Shown here: one piece after another, positions 42,214 through 51,647 of the stretch
Layout: the number at the start of each line of letters is the position of its first letter
Numbering within the stretch: the first letter of the stretch is position 1
DNA from: Terasakiella sp033100395
GTDB lineage: Bacteria > Pseudomonadota > Alphaproteobacteria > Rhodospirillales > Terasakiellaceae
Reading direction: 5' to 3'
Length of the DNA: 64,000 nucleotides
NCBI RefSeq assembly: GCF_033100395.1
Contig: NZ_JAWLVJ010000006.1
Span: 124,001 to 188,000, forward strand
Notes under the pieces: model-generated
Told to the model about the DNA's origin: nothing
The model's database searches: none
What the model saw: only the letters and a program-made list of their open reading frames with translations
Made by a program: the position numbers and the translations under genes

Positions 42214-42303
42214 CTTTTATGCTTTTTTATCATAGTATAAGCTGGCACGGATTGCCGCAACATGTTACGAAATCTCGCACCTTAATATTTTTGAGATTTT
42301 GCA

Positions 42304-42963
42304 ATGTCCTTAGACCTCCCTGCCAATGTCACTATCGGGCCAGACCATATTTGGTGTCAGTTGTTTGAAACCGCAAACCGTTTTACTACCCCAGGTCCAG
42401 CATTGTTTTTGGATCGTGACGGAGTGATCGTAGAAGAGATGCATTACCTTCACAAACCTGAAGAGGTTGCGTTGATTGATGGTGCGGCATCGCTTATCGC
42501 CAAAGCCAATGCCAAAGATATGCCAGTGGTTATTGTTACCAATCAGGCCGGTGTGGCACGTGACATGTTCGGTTGGGTGGAATTTGCTGCTGTTCAGCAA
42601 CGTATGCTGGATTTGCTGATGGTTGAAAATGGGGCCTTTGTGGATGCGGTCTATGCGTGTCCCTATCACAAATCCGGGATTGATCCGTTCCGCCACCCTG
42701 ATCATGAAGCGCGCAAGCCCAATCCGGGTATGCTGACGCGCGCCATGGATGCGATTGCCATTGAAAAACAAGGCTCCCTCATCATCGGGGATAAGGCCGG
42801 GGATCTGAAAGCCGGATTGAATGCCGGGATTACAGCGGGCATGCATGTTCTGACAGGTCACGGCTCTGATGACGGGGAACGTGAAAAGGCTGACAGGTTG
42901 GCTTCTAAAGATTTTCAGGTTCATCTGGCAGACAGCATACGTGATGCGCTGGATCTACTCTAA
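42304..42963 (+). CDS. HAD-IIIA phosphatase (GmhB/HisB-type)
   Basis: 219 residues with nucleophile Asp37 and Asp39 in LFLDRDGVIVEE, VIVTNQAG, the ARKPNPGML lysine motif and IIGDKAGDLKAG. The usual GmhB zinc loop CxH...CxC is only half present: the CPYH pair is there, but the second pair is replaced by FRHPDHEA, so metal binding may differ. It could be a heptose bisphosphatase or a related sugar phosphatase. No heptose or LPS genes are in view. Confidence 0.85.
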   Translation: MSLDLPANVTIGPDHIWCQLFETANRFTTPGPALFLDRDGVIVEEMHYLHKPEEVALIDGAASLIAKANAKDMPVVIVTNQAGVARDMFGWVEFAAVQQRMLDLLMVENGAFVDAVYACPYHKSGIDPFRHPDHEARKPNPGMLTRAMDAIAIEKQGSLIIGDKAGDLKAGLNAGITAGMHVLTGHGSDDGEREKADRLASKDFQVHLADSIRDALDLL

Positions 42964-43206
42964 TCGGTTGTAAATGAAGTTATTTTGTTCGCCCGACTGT
43001 CTAATGTCTACTCAGGTGTTAGTGAACAAGCGATGAAAAAGAATGCTTTATTTTTTCTTTTGTGGGTTGCAGTCAGAATATAACAAAATGTAATTTTTAT
43101 GAGGTTTCAGTTTAATATTTACGATACGAAAAAATATCAACCAAGAGGTTTGTATTTAACCTTTTAATTAATTTATGATATCTATATTCATATAGGTTGT
43201 AGATTA

Positions 43207-43995
43207 ATGGGGTGGGGTATGGTGAAAATTGCGTTCAAATTTGTTCTGTTTATTCTTTTGCTGAAGAACAGTGCTTTTGCGAATGACTATCGGATACTGG
43301 CACAACCTTTTCCCCCCTTTTCAATTCATTCTGAAAACAAGTCTGTAAGTGGGTTTTCAATTGACTTGTTTCAATTGTTGTTGGCTGCAACGTCTAAAAC
43401 GCATAACTATGAAATCTTTGCTGTTTCCTTCAATCGCTTGTATACCGAACTACAGAAAGCGGAAAGGCGAGTTGGGATTGCTGTAGTCAAAAATAAGCAA
43501 AGAGAAGATTTATTTCATTGGGTGGGACCATACCTATCGATTGAAATCGGTGTTGTTGGCAAAACAAGAGGGAATTTCTCTGTTTCTTCAATAGATGATT
43601 TGGCGAGGTACAAGGTGACTACGGTAAAAAATGCCGCACCTGAGCAAGCATTGAAAAAGCTTGGATTTCCCGTTCATCAACTTGATAGCAGTTTTGATCC
43701 AAACATGAATCTTTTGAAACTTCATAACGGCAGAGTGCCTTTGATGGCTCATCCGTTGGAAGCTGTGTCTTATATGATGGGAAAATCGAATATTGACGCA
43801 AAAGAGTATGAGCAGGTATTTTCTATCAGAAAAGTTCCTCTCTATTTTGCGTTTAGTAAAGATTTTAGCGAAACGGAATTAAATGGGTTTAAGGAGGCGT
43901 TGAAATTGGTGTTGTTTTCTAGCGCATATAATAAATTAGCGGAAAAATATAATCTTTACGATATTAAAATACGTAAAATTCGAAACAAAATGTAA
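43207..43995 (+). CDS. Orphan periplasmic amino-acid-type binding protein, copy A
   Basis: 262 residues. A signal peptide (MVKIAFKFVLFILLLKNSAFA from a second Met at 43219) precedes an SBP_bac_3-like domain (YRILAQPFPPFSIHSENKSVSGFSIDLFQLLL..., VGIAVVKNKQREDLFHWVGPY). It lacks any neighbouring permease. The gene is visibly more AT-rich than its flanks. A similar but diverged protein gene follows 58 bases later. Start 43207 or 43219. Confidence 0.75.
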   Translation: MGWGMVKIAFKFVLFILLLKNSAFANDYRILAQPFPPFSIHSENKSVSGFSIDLFQLLLAATSKTHNYEIFAVSFNRLYTELQKAERRVGIAVVKNKQREDLFHWVGPYLSIEIGVVGKTRGNFSVSSIDDLARYKVTTVKNAAPEQALKKLGFPVHQLDSSFDPNMNLLKLHNGRVPLMAHPLEAVSYMMGKSNIDAKEYEQVFSIRKVPLYFAFSKDFSETELNGFKEALKLVLFSSAYNKLAEKYNLYDIKIRKIRNKM

Positions 43996-44053
43996 ATGTT
44001 TACTTCTGTTTTATTTTTATAAAAACATTGATGGGTTTTGTATAGGCAGCGTT

Positions 44054-44800
44054 GTGAAGCAATTAAAGTCATTATTGTTTTTCATAGTATTACTCATGCC
44101 TTTGCATTCGAATGCAGAGATGAAGCCTGTTACCATAGGTGTTTCTGCATTAAAAGATATGACGAAAGATCCAGTAACTGGAAAATGGCACGGTGGAATT
44201 GCAAGCTATTTAAGCGAACTCGAAACAGTTATTGGACGCCAAATTGACATAAATGTTTTACCGTTTGCAAGAGTAGTTGAGCTTGTAAAAAAATCAAAGC
44301 TGGATCTGGGAATATTTATTGAAAACACTCAGCGCAATAGGGTTGCTGTAAAACTAACTCATGTTGCAGCAACGGAGATCGTGATTGCTTCTAAATCGAC
44401 AAGCCCAATTAAACAGTTTTCCGATATTTCTGGTAAAAAAATAGGCTATAGTAGTAAAGGTTCAATAGTTACTAATTTAAAATCCATTCCGAATGCAATA
44501 TTAGTTAAACTACAAGACCCAAGCGCCTTGTTAACTGCTTTGAGTTCAGGAAAGGTTGACGCTATCGCGACACCTGATGTCAGGTTTATTGAAGAAGTGG
44601 TTTTGCAAGGACTTGATTTTATGGATTTCAGCATTTTTCTACCTTTTGAACAACGCTATTATACACTTTATTCTTCGAAGAAGTTTGCTGCTACGAACCC
44701 ACAAACAATTAAAAAAATTACATCGCATACCCATTCGGTCGTAACCGATTTTGCATTGATGAAGTTAAAATCTATATATGGAAATGAATTTAATAATTAG
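44054..44800 (+). CDS. Orphan periplasmic amino-acid-type binding protein, copy B
   Basis: 248 residues with a signal peptide (MKQLKSLLFFIVLLMPLHSNAE) and a binding-protein fold (GGIASYLSELETVIGRQIDINVLPFARVVELVKKSKLDLGIF, ALLTALSSGKVDAIATPD). The start is GTG. AT-rich like copy A, in the same orientation and probably cotranscribed. The pair may be an acquired unit or relic; no transport components accompany it. Confidence 0.75.
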   Translation: MKQLKSLLFFIVLLMPLHSNAEMKPVTIGVSALKDMTKDPVTGKWHGGIASYLSELETVIGRQIDINVLPFARVVELVKKSKLDLGIFIENTQRNRVAVKLTHVAATEIVIASKSTSPIKQFSDISGKKIGYSSKGSIVTNLKSIPNAILVKLQDPSALLTALSSGKVDAIATPDVRFIEEVVLQGLDFMDFSIFLPFEQRYYTLYSSKKFAATNPQTIKKITSHTHSVVTDFALMKLKSIYGNEFNN

Positions 44801-44840
44801 GCCGTAAACTCATAATTGATGGTCTGCCGCTATTACGGCC
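44800..44840 (+). other. Hairpin after binding-protein pair
   Basis: GGCCGTAA/TTACGGCC, perfect 8-base arms with a 25-base loop, starts at the last base of the stop codon region. No T tract follows, so it may be an mRNA 3' stabiliser or a weak terminator. Confidence 0.4.
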
Positions 44841-44890
44841 ATGTCACTGATTATCTGTTTTGGCAGAAAATTATTCCGACCCTGTTGATT

Positions 44891-45349
44891 TTATTCATTA
44901 GGCCCGTAGTGGATGTAATCGGTCCAGGTGCGTTCCAGTCGTTTCATGGCTTTTAAGGTGACTTCGACTTCGATGGGGGTCAGGCCGAAAGCTTCCATGG
45001 TTTTGGCGTGATGGTCTTCCATGGCTTTCAGGCTTTCAGTGAATTCAAGTGCGCGAGGTGTGAGTTTGACGTTGACGGAACGACGGTCATGGGGCGAACG
45101 TTTTTGTTCCAGAAAGCCGCTTTCCGTCAGTTTCTTGATGTTATAGGAAACATTGGACCCCTGATAATAGCCGCGTTCAATCAAATCCCGGATGGAAATT
45201 TCCTCATCACCGATGTTGGCAAGCAGCAGGGCCTGCACAGCATTGACTTCTTTGATATCCAAACGGTTGAGTTCGGCGCGCAAAACATCAAGAAAACGAC
45301 GGTGAAGTCGTTCAATCATACGCGTGAGATCAAGATATTCTTTTTTCAC
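44891..45349 (-). CDS. MarR-family regulator (LdtR-like)
   Basis: A 152-residue winged-helix protein. ISIRDLIERGYYQGSNVSYNIKKLTESGFLEQKRSPHDRRSVNVKLT is the DNA-binding helix and wing. Its long N-terminal and C-terminal helices fit the LdtR group of alphaproteobacteria, which control envelope or stress genes; this match is from memory of the pattern, not a search. Start is GTG. No obvious target is adjacent. Confidence 0.85.
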   Translation of the reverse strand: MKKEYLDLTRMIERLHRRFLDVLRAELNRLDIKEVNAVQALLLANIGDEEISIRDLIERGYYQGSNVSYNIKKLTESGFLEQKRSPHDRRSVNVKLTPRALEFTESLKAMEDHHAKTMEAFGLTPIEVEVTLKAMKRLERTWTDYIHYGPNE

Positions 45350-45466
45350 GGTTCGTTATTTCCCAAGTAAGACCCACGCCTTTATGGCATGAAAAGCCAA
45401 TAGAATCAATCCATCAGGCATTGGGCATAAGATTGCTCAATACTGCACTAGGTTGCTTTGCCAAGC

Positions 45467-45880
45467 TCAAATCATTTTTTTTGATAAATGAACCTTGATG
45501 TTTTTTATTTGAAATAGGCCGATGCTCAAGCCAACCGAAAAAAGAAAGTAGGATGAGGTATTAAAACTTCGATGTAGAAGACTCTCTACAACCGCCCAAA
45601 TGATGCCAATAGTAAACAACATAAACATGACATTCAGGCAAATCTTCCAAGATAAGCCAATGTTTGTAATGTAATCTTGTTCTGTGATCTCTCGATTATA
45701 GAAAAAGATGTATCCCATAGCAGAGTGTATCAACATTACTGCCAAAATAATGGCAGTTGAATAAATGTAGGATAGCCCTTCAAGGATAATGGGAAACGCA
45801 AAATGAGAGAGCAAGAATGCAACTAGAACATTGAGGAGCAAAATACCTATAAAGTGATTTTTTAGAAAGTCAGCAATCAT
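45467..45880 (-). CDS. Small membrane protein of unknown function
   Basis: 137 residues with four hydrophobic segments (about 10-30, 35-55, 75-95 and 102-122). No recognised domain. It is more AT-rich than the neighbouring genes and its reading frame is clean. Possibly an acquired gene. Confidence 0.6.
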   Translation of the reverse strand: MIADFLKNHFIGILLLNVLVAFLLSHFAFPIILEGLSYIYSTAIILAVMLIHSAMGYIFFYNREITEQDYITNIGLSWKICLNVMFMLFTIGIIWAVVESLLHRSFNTSSYFLFSVGLSIGLFQIKNIKVHLSKKMI

Positions 45881-45937
45881 TGGTGGTTCTCTCGTTCAGA
45901 GTGTTTTAGACTAATTCTCAACCATACTCCATCAGCG

Positions 45938-46525
45938 CTACAGATGGCTGGTCAGCACTTCCTGTTTGACTTCAGGGATTTCTTTAAAGCTGTCAAATAC
46001 CTCGTCGGCAGATTTGACCATCTGATACAGGTCCTTTACCCCTTCGTGGGCAAAGCCGCCTTCAACGGTGGCGTTGACCAAGTTCTCAAACGGTTTCCAG
46101 TAGTCTTTACAGTCCAGCACGATGATGGGTTTGTCATGCAGGCGCAGCTGTTTCCAGGTCATGATTTCAAAGGTTTCATCCAGGGTGCCTAGACCACCGG
46201 GCAGAACGATAAATCCGTCGGACCGTTCAAACATGGTGCGTTTGCGATCATGCATGCTGTCGGTAATAATCAGTTCTGTCAGCCCATGGTGACCGACTTC
46301 CAGTTTTTGCAAAAATTCTGGGATCACCCCCGTGACACGCCCACCGTTTGCCAGGATTTCTTCAGCCAAAGTGCCCATAATCCCGATAGACCCGCCACCA
46401 TAGACGAATTCAATGCCTTCCTCAGCCATACGTTTGGCGAGCTTTTTGGCTTCCTCAACAAAGGTCGGGTCATTGCCGACACGCGACCCGCAGAACACAC
46501 AAAGCGATTTTGGTTTAAAACTCAT
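45938..46525 (-). CDS. LOG-family phosphoribohydrolase (TIGR00730)
   Basis: A 195-residue Rossmann-fold protein with KSLCVFCGSRVGNDP at the start and the family signature PGGLGTLDETFEIMTW. LOG proteins hydrolyse nucleoside 5'-monophosphates (cytokinin ribotides or purine/pyrimidine NMPs); the in vivo substrate is unknown here. Confidence 0.9.
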   Translation of the reverse strand: MSFKPKSLCVFCGSRVGNDPTFVEEAKKLAKRMAEEGIEFVYGGGSIGIMGTLAEEILANGGRVTGVIPEFLQKLEVGHHGLTELIITDSMHDRKRTMFERSDGFIVLPGGLGTLDETFEIMTWKQLRLHDKPIIVLDCKDYWKPFENLVNATVEGGFAHEGVKDLYQMVKSADEVFDSFKEIPEVKQEVLTSHL

Positions 46526-46585
46526 AAGATGACTTTCTCTAGATGGATTTACGCCCTAGTAACTCTTTGACGCTATCATAACGGG

Positions 46586-47443
46586 ATGACAGAAGTTTTA
46601 AATAGTCCAGTTGTATTAAGCATAGTTTTTCCGGCAATGACGATGCTGGGATGTGTGCCGTTGTTGCGTTGGGCCATCTCAAATGACAAAAGCGATTGCG
46701 TTGCCTCGCTTTCCGTAAGCTTTGCCTGTTTGATCGCAGGGGTGATTGCCTTTGGACGTCCGGGTGAACCGTTCCAGTTTGGTATGGCGGCTTATGTTTA
46801 TGCGACGGCAGCGGCCAGTTTGCTGTGCTTGCTGTATGTCTTATGGATTGAAAATCTGATTGCCCGCATGGTGTTGGCGTTTGTGACGTTGGCTATCTGG
46901 TGTTGGATCATGATCGGCATGCCCATGGAGGTGGACATGCTGGTTAAATCAGCCATGGCTGGATATATCCTGTTGGTGATTGCGGGCGTTTTTATCTTTC
47001 GCACTCGCTATGAAGTCAGAAATGACGACTCTTTTGCCGGGGCGCTGGTTGCGCTGGCGGTGATTTCTTCTGTCCTGTGGCTTTACGGACAGGAAATGGA
47101 AGATGCTTCAGCAACTAATTTTGCATTGGCCCTGGGTGTGATCAGTCTGACGTCTTTGATCTGGACGGTGAAGAAATTCGGTTTTGCCTTTCAGGAAAAT
47201 GCCGTTGTAATCTTAAGCATGTCCGTTGGCGGATTGATCTGGCATATGTGGCTGCATGGTCAGGTGCCGATTGTGGCGCTTCTGTGTCTGGTGCTGGTGT
47301 TATTTACACGATCGGCTGCGGTAAAAATGCTGGTGAATGCCCCTGTATGGCTGCAGAAGGGATATTATTTTGTTTTGTTCCTTCTGTGCCTGTTGCCAGC
47401 CCTTTTGAGCCTTGTGTTTTTTGATATCTTACGTAATTTATAG
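46586..47443 (+). CDS. Multi-pass membrane protein of unknown function
   Basis: 285 residues with about eight to nine hydrophobic segments and few charged residues between them. It has no recognised signature. The ribosome site is weak (ACGGG close to the ATG). It sits 57 bases before the LysM gene on the same strand. Confidence 0.65.
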   Translation: MTEVLNSPVVLSIVFPAMTMLGCVPLLRWAISNDKSDCVASLSVSFACLIAGVIAFGRPGEPFQFGMAAYVYATAAASLLCLLYVLWIENLIARMVLAFVTLAIWCWIMIGMPMEVDMLVKSAMAGYILLVIAGVFIFRTRYEVRNDDSFAGALVALAVISSVLWLYGQEMEDASATNFALALGVISLTSLIWTVKKFGFAFQENAVVILSMSVGGLIWHMWLHGQVPIVALLCLVLVLFTRSAAVKMLVNAPVWLQKGYYFVLFLLCLLPALLSLVFFDILRNL

Positions 47444-47500
47444 CCTTCTATAATTGCGCTGGCCTTAGAATAGGTCTAGGTTGTTATAAATAGACGGGAA

Positions 47501-48490
47501 ATGGTGGAAATTATGCGTTCAGTTGTAATCATCGCGATCGGATTGGCAGCCCTTTTGGCAGCCGTCTTTCTGGCCTTGTTCTGGGAAGAAGAGGAAACGG
47601 TCGTAACACCAGCCCCTGTTGAAAAGGCAGAAGAAGCCAAACCAGCCCCAACACCCGTTAAAGAGCCGGAAAAGAAGGCTGAAAACGTTCGCCCCAGCTT
47701 TGATGTTGTGCGCATCAACCCTGAAGGCGATGCCGTTATTGCCGGACGTGCGACAGGTAAAGCTTCAGTTGCTGTCATCGATGGCGGTGATACGGTCCTT
47801 GGGACCATGCCAGCAGATGAACGTGGCGAATGGGTTTTCTTGCCATCAAGCCCCCTTGAACCGGGGGAGCGTGAATTAAGCCTGCGTGCCACCAATCCAG
47901 ACGGATCCATCATGACATCCAAGGATGTGGTGATCTTGGTTGTGCCGGAACGTGACGGCGATGCACTGGCCATTACTATGTCTATTGACGGTAGCGGGGC
48001 GGCGCGTGCGTTACAGACACCGGGTGCTGAAGCTTTGGCTTTGTCTATCGATGCGGTGAATTATGATGACAAGGGCAACCTGTCTCTATCCGGCACGGCA
48101 CCGGAAGGGGGCGCGGTGTTCCTGTATCTGGATAATGATTTCCTTGGCAACACAAGCGCGGATGAACGTGGCTCCTGGAGCCTGTCGCCGCAAAAAACGG
48201 TGGCACCGGGTGTCTATGAACTGCGTGCAGACCATGTGGATGAAAATCAAAAGGTTCTCAACCGGGTCAGCATTCCGTTCAAGCGTGCTGAAAATCTGTC
48301 CAACGTGCCGGATGATCGCAAGATTGTGGTTCAACCAGGTAATAGCCTGTGGCGCATTGCACGCCGGATTTACGGGACAGGTTTTGATTATGCGGTGATT
48401 TATCGTGCGAACGAAGACCAGATCAGCGATCCAAACCTGATCTATCCCGGTCAGGTGTTTGAACTCCCCGAAGGGATGAAGAAACCCTAA
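47501..48490 (+). CDS. Membrane-anchored Ig-like / LysM protein
   Basis: 329 residues. One N-terminal membrane helix (VVIIAIGLAALLAAVFLALF) is followed by an E/P/A-rich linker and two Ig-like, repeat-type segments (about 72-150 and 185-265, each with an ADERG(E/S)W core). A C-terminal LysM domain starts VVQPGNSLWRIARRIYG. It probably binds peptidoglycan in the periplasm. ATG 47501 or 47513. It converges on the next gene with only two bases between stops. Confidence 0.88.
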   Translation: MVEIMRSVVIIAIGLAALLAAVFLALFWEEEETVVTPAPVEKAEEAKPAPTPVKEPEKKAENVRPSFDVVRINPEGDAVIAGRATGKASVAVIDGGDTVLGTMPADERGEWVFLPSSPLEPGERELSLRATNPDGSIMTSKDVVILVVPERDGDALAITMSIDGSGAARALQTPGAEALALSIDAVNYDDKGNLSLSGTAPEGGAVFLYLDNDFLGNTSADERGSWSLSPQKTVAPGVYELRADHVDENQKVLNRVSIPFKRAENLSNVPDDRKIVVQPGNSLWRIARRIYGTGFDYAVIYRANEDQISDPNLIYPGQVFELPEGMKKP

Positions 48491-48492
48491 TC

Positions 48493-49350
48493 TTATGTGG
48501 TGGGTTTCTTCTTAAAGACGACAGACTTCTTTTTCTGTTTTGGTTTCAGGCTGATTTTTGCCTTGGGCTTCATCACTACTTTGGCTTTGGCCTGTGCAGG
48601 CTTGGGTTCTGTTTGCACAGGGGCCTCAGCCTCTATCTCTGCCTGTGATTCTGTTTCAGGCGCAGGCCGTGGCTTTGGTTTCAGGACCGATCTGATCGGT
48701 GAAGGTTTTGCTTCCGGTTCTGCTTGCTCTTCCAGCACGGCTTCTGATGCAGGTTCAGGTTCCGGCGCTGCAACAGGTGTAGGTGCTGGTTTTACAGGCG
48801 CAGGTTTTGGTTCTTCCGGTTTCTTGAAAGATTTTGGTACCGTCTGTCTGCGATAATTTGTCGGGGCGGTAAATTTGGTTGCTTTTGCAGGCTGCAGGGA
48901 TGTGACCAATTGCAGATAAGGTTTTAACTTCAGCAAAATCTTGGTGGTTTCAGCCAGAATGATCTTCGGCGACAGTGAACCTTTGATTTTTACTTCATCG
49001 ATTAACAGGATGCGTTGCTGGTCGTCCACCCGGACCTTGCCATGGATCGCCCGACTGGCCCGTGTGACAACGGCCAGAATGTTGCCGCGCGCAAAAGCAT
49101 TTCCATACGAAAAGGGCAAATGACCAATAATGCCATGGACGCGCAGCAGGGCTTCGGTGCCTTTTTGATCTGCATGGACTGCAAACCAGTAGCCTTCGTA
49201 CTGTACGGTAAAATCAATGTCTGTCCGGCATACGGAATGGGCCAGTTCACCATCTGCGGTGTGAATCCGGTCTGTGATGGACAGGGCCTGCGTCTTGTTT
49301 GCCGTAAATTCGACGAGGCTTCTGGCTTTCGTTGGTGAATTTGTTTCCAT
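48493..49350 (-). CDS. Protein with unknown N-terminal domain and Pro/Lys/Ala-rich tail
   Basis: 285 residues. The first 150 form an ordered domain of unknown type (SVCRTDIDFTVQYEGYWFAVHADQKG). The last 120 are low complexity: proline, alanine, glutamate and lysine repeats of the style (K/E)PxPxP, ending in a strongly basic KPKQKKKSVVFKKKPTT. The tail could bind nucleic acid or an acidic surface. No family recognised. Confidence 0.65.
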   Translation of the reverse strand: METNSPTKARSLVEFTANKTQALSITDRIHTADGELAHSVCRTDIDFTVQYEGYWFAVHADQKGTEALLRVHGIIGHLPFSYGNAFARGNILAVVTRASRAIHGKVRVDDQQRILLIDEVKIKGSLSPKIILAETTKILLKLKPYLQLVTSLQPAKATKFTAPTNYRRQTVPKSFKKPEEPKPAPVKPAPTPVAAPEPEPASEAVLEEQAEPEAKPSPIRSVLKPKPRPAPETESQAEIEAEAPVQTEPKPAQAKAKVVMKPKAKISLKPKQKKKSVVFKKKPTT

Positions 49351-49498
49351 GTTCAGCGAACTTGACCCTGTTTATTTCTCGTTTTTTAACAATCTATCAT
49401 GGTCTTTCGCACAAACAAAAGGAAAAGCCGTCTTTACGCCATAGTCTTATCCTGTTACGAAGGGTGAAATTATTCATCTGATTAAATGGAAGAAGACC

Positions 49499-50212
49499 GT
49501 GCTTAAAGTAATCCTTGTGCCGATCAACCGCGAAGGTTGGCCCTTTATCGCTATTTTTGCGATCCTCACTCTGGCTTTGATGGCTGGGGCCTTCGCCTTG
49601 GAATGGTATAACGCTGTTCAGCCCATCGGCTGGGTCGGTGGCATTCTGACCGTCTGGTGTATCTGTTTCTTCCGTGACCCGCACCGCGTTACCCCGACTC
49701 GGGACGGTCTGGTTATTTCACCTGCTGATGGTGTGGTGCAATTGATCGACCGCGCAGCGCCGCCTGCGGAACTGGAAATGGGTGATGCAGAACGCACGCG
49801 CGTTTGTGTTTTTATGAACGTCTTTAATGTTCACGTTAATCGCTCTCCGCTTTCAGGCACCGTGAAAAAGGTGGCTTACCGTCCGGGTAAATTCCTCAAC
49901 GCCTCCCTCGATAAAGCCAGTGTGGATAACGAACGGATGAGTGTTTCGCTTGAAACATCAGAAGGCACGGACATCGCTTTTGTTCAGATCGCTGGTCTGG
50001 TGGCCCGTCGTATCGTTTGCTGGACAAAAGAAGGCGATCAATTGAAGGTCGGGGAACGTTTTGGTATGATCCGTTTCGGCAGCCGTGTGGACGTCTATTT
50101 GCCTGAAGGTGTTGAACCTTTGGTCTGTCTGGGCCAAACCACAAAAGCGGCTGAAACTGTTTTGGCTGACCTTAAAGGCACAGAAGCTGTTCGCACAGGT
50201 GAAGTGAGATAA
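49499..50212 (+). CDS. psd: Phosphatidylserine decarboxylase proenzyme
   Basis: 237 residues of the short form, making phosphatidylethanolamine. It has an N-terminal membrane anchor (FIAIFAILTLALMAGAFAL), DPHRVTP, SPADGVV and FMNVFNVHVNRSPLSG, and the self-cleavage Gly-Ser in RFGSRVDVYLP near residue 195, which forms the pyruvoyl group. GTG start behind GGAAGAAG. pssA follows with a one-base gap. Confidence 0.95.
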   Translation: MLKVILVPINREGWPFIAIFAILTLALMAGAFALEWYNAVQPIGWVGGILTVWCICFFRDPHRVTPTRDGLVISPADGVVQLIDRAAPPAELEMGDAERTRVCVFMNVFNVHVNRSPLSGTVKKVAYRPGKFLNASLDKASVDNERMSVSLETSEGTDIAFVQIAGLVARRIVCWTKEGDQLKVGERFGMIRFGSRVDVYLPEGVEPLVCLGQTTKAAETVLADLKGTEAVRTGEVR

Positions 50213-50213
50213 C

Positions 50214-51032
50214 ATGATTAAGAAGCGTCCCCGTTTGAAACGATTGCCGATCAATAAATTGATCCCAAATATGCTGACCATCACCGCGCTTTGTGCCGGG
50301 ATGACAGCGATCAATTTTGCCTCGCGTGAAATGTGGGAAGCTTCGGTCTTTGCGATTGTGGTCGCGGCTGTGCTGGATGGTCTGGATGGCCGTGTGGCGC
50401 GCATGCTCAACGCCCAAAGCAAGTTTGGCGCGGAAATGGATTCCCTGTCCGACTTCATCAGCTTTGGCGTTGCCCCGCCCATGATCCTCTATTTCTGGAC
50501 GCTGGAGAACGCAGGCCGTATCGGCTGGGTGTTCGTGCTGTTCTTCACTGTCTGTATGGCGTTGCGTCTGGCACGTTTCAACACAGCACTGGAAGATCCG
50601 GACAAACAACCGTGGGAAAATAACTTCTTCACGGGCGTTCCGGCCCCGGCTGGTGCCTTGTTGATCATGTATCCGCTGGTGCTATCCTTCATGTTCGGTG
50701 ATGATTTCTTCAGAAACCCGGCCATGGCAGCGATCTTCCTGACAGCAATCGGTGGTCTGATGGTCAGCCGTTTCCCGACGTTCTCTTTCAAAAAGGTCAA
50801 AATCGCGCAAGCCTATGTGTTGCCTGTCATGATCGGGGTTGGAATGCTGGTTGCGTTCCTCGTCAGTGCGCCCTGGGCGATGCTGTCGGTGATTGGTGCG
50901 ATTTATTTAAGTAGTATCCCCTTAAGCTTCCAATCCTATCGCAAATGGAAGCAACGTGCTGAAAACGGCGAGTTCGATGTGGAAGATGAAGACATCGACG
51001 TCCATAGCGACGAACAGGAAGAAGAAAAATAA
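50214..51032 (+). CDS. pssA: CDP-diacylglycerol-serine O-phosphatidyltransferase
   Basis: 272 residues, an integral membrane CDP-alcohol phosphotransferase. The motif DGLDGRVARMLNAQSKFGAEMDSLSDFISFG carries the D-G-A-R-G-D-D pattern. About eight hydrophobic segments and an acidic C-terminal tail are present. It is directly after psd and makes its substrate. Confidence 0.95.
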   Translation: MIKKRPRLKRLPINKLIPNMLTITALCAGMTAINFASREMWEASVFAIVVAAVLDGLDGRVARMLNAQSKFGAEMDSLSDFISFGVAPPMILYFWTLENAGRIGWVFVLFFTVCMALRLARFNTALEDPDKQPWENNFFTGVPAPAGALLIMYPLVLSFMFGDDFFRNPAMAAIFLTAIGGLMVSRFPTFSFKKVKIAQAYVLPVMIGVGMLVAFLVSAPWAMLSVIGAIYLSSIPLSFQSYRKWKQRAENGEFDVEDEDIDVHSDEQEEEK

Positions 51033-51038
51033 AAAGAA

Positions 51039-51062
51039 GGCCCCAATCATCTGATCGGGGCC
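51039..51062. terminator. Terminator between pssA and the small periplasmic gene
   Basis: GGCCCCaATCA/TGATcGGGGCC, almost perfect with a two-base loop, is followed on the minus strand by CTTCTTTTTATTTTTC and by a weaker T run on plus. Serves the convergent genes. Confidence 0.8.
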
Positions 51063-51102
51063 GTTAGTTTTACGGGAGGGGGCATGGTTATGAAGAGAGA
51101 AT

Positions 51103-51519
51103 TTAGCGAAGCGGGCGATGCGCTCCGGTTTTGGGGTCAACCGTAAAGGTTTCCACCAATGAATTGTCTTTGGTGACCAGCTTGGCGATGATCTGTCCGG
51201 CTTCATCTGTGGTGATGTCACCGACTTTCAGGTTTTCGTTGCCCATCATGGCGATTTTGCCTTCGATGATGTCTTTGACGCGTTCTGGTGTCAGTTTCAG
51301 GTCATAGTTACCGTCTTTCATGAAACGGCCCATGTGACGACCGCCCATCATGCCAAAGCCCATGCCACCGTGGTGACCTTTCATCATCTGGCCTTTACCA
51401 TAACCTTCACCATCTTTCTGGCACCAACCACGATCTGGCCCTTTGGCGAATGCAAGGGTGGTTGCACCAATAAGGGCGGCGGCACCGACGGCTGAAATAA
51501 TGAGTGTTTTGCGTTTCAT
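51103..51519 (-). CDS. Small Met/His/Gly-rich periplasmic protein
   Basis: 138 residues. A signal peptide (KRKTLIISAVGAAALIGATTLAFA) is followed by a segment rich in Gly, Met and His (about 40-70, HHGGMGFGMMGGRHMGRF) that could bind copper or other soft metals. A C-terminal PepSY-like or EF-style acidic domain (NYDLKLTPERVKDIIEGKIAM...) follows. It is divergent from an OmpR/EnvZ-type system, like cpxP or spy and their regulators. No experimentally known family match. Confidence 0.75.
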   Translation of the reverse strand: MKRKTLIISAVGAAALIGATTLAFAKGPDRGWCQKDGEGYGKGQMMKGHHGGMGFGMMGGRHMGRFMKDGNYDLKLTPERVKDIIEGKIAMMGNENLKVGDITTDEAGQIIAKLVTKDNSLVETFTVDPKTGAHRPLR

Positions 51520-51647
51520 TTTAAGTCTCCTAACAGAATATAGCTGGCGAGTGCGTCGCCCGTTGATGAGACTATTTAGCGCTTGTTTTGTAACTCTGCG
51601 ATGTCATGAAATCCGCAATTGGTGACATATTGTTTCTCTGCCTCAAT

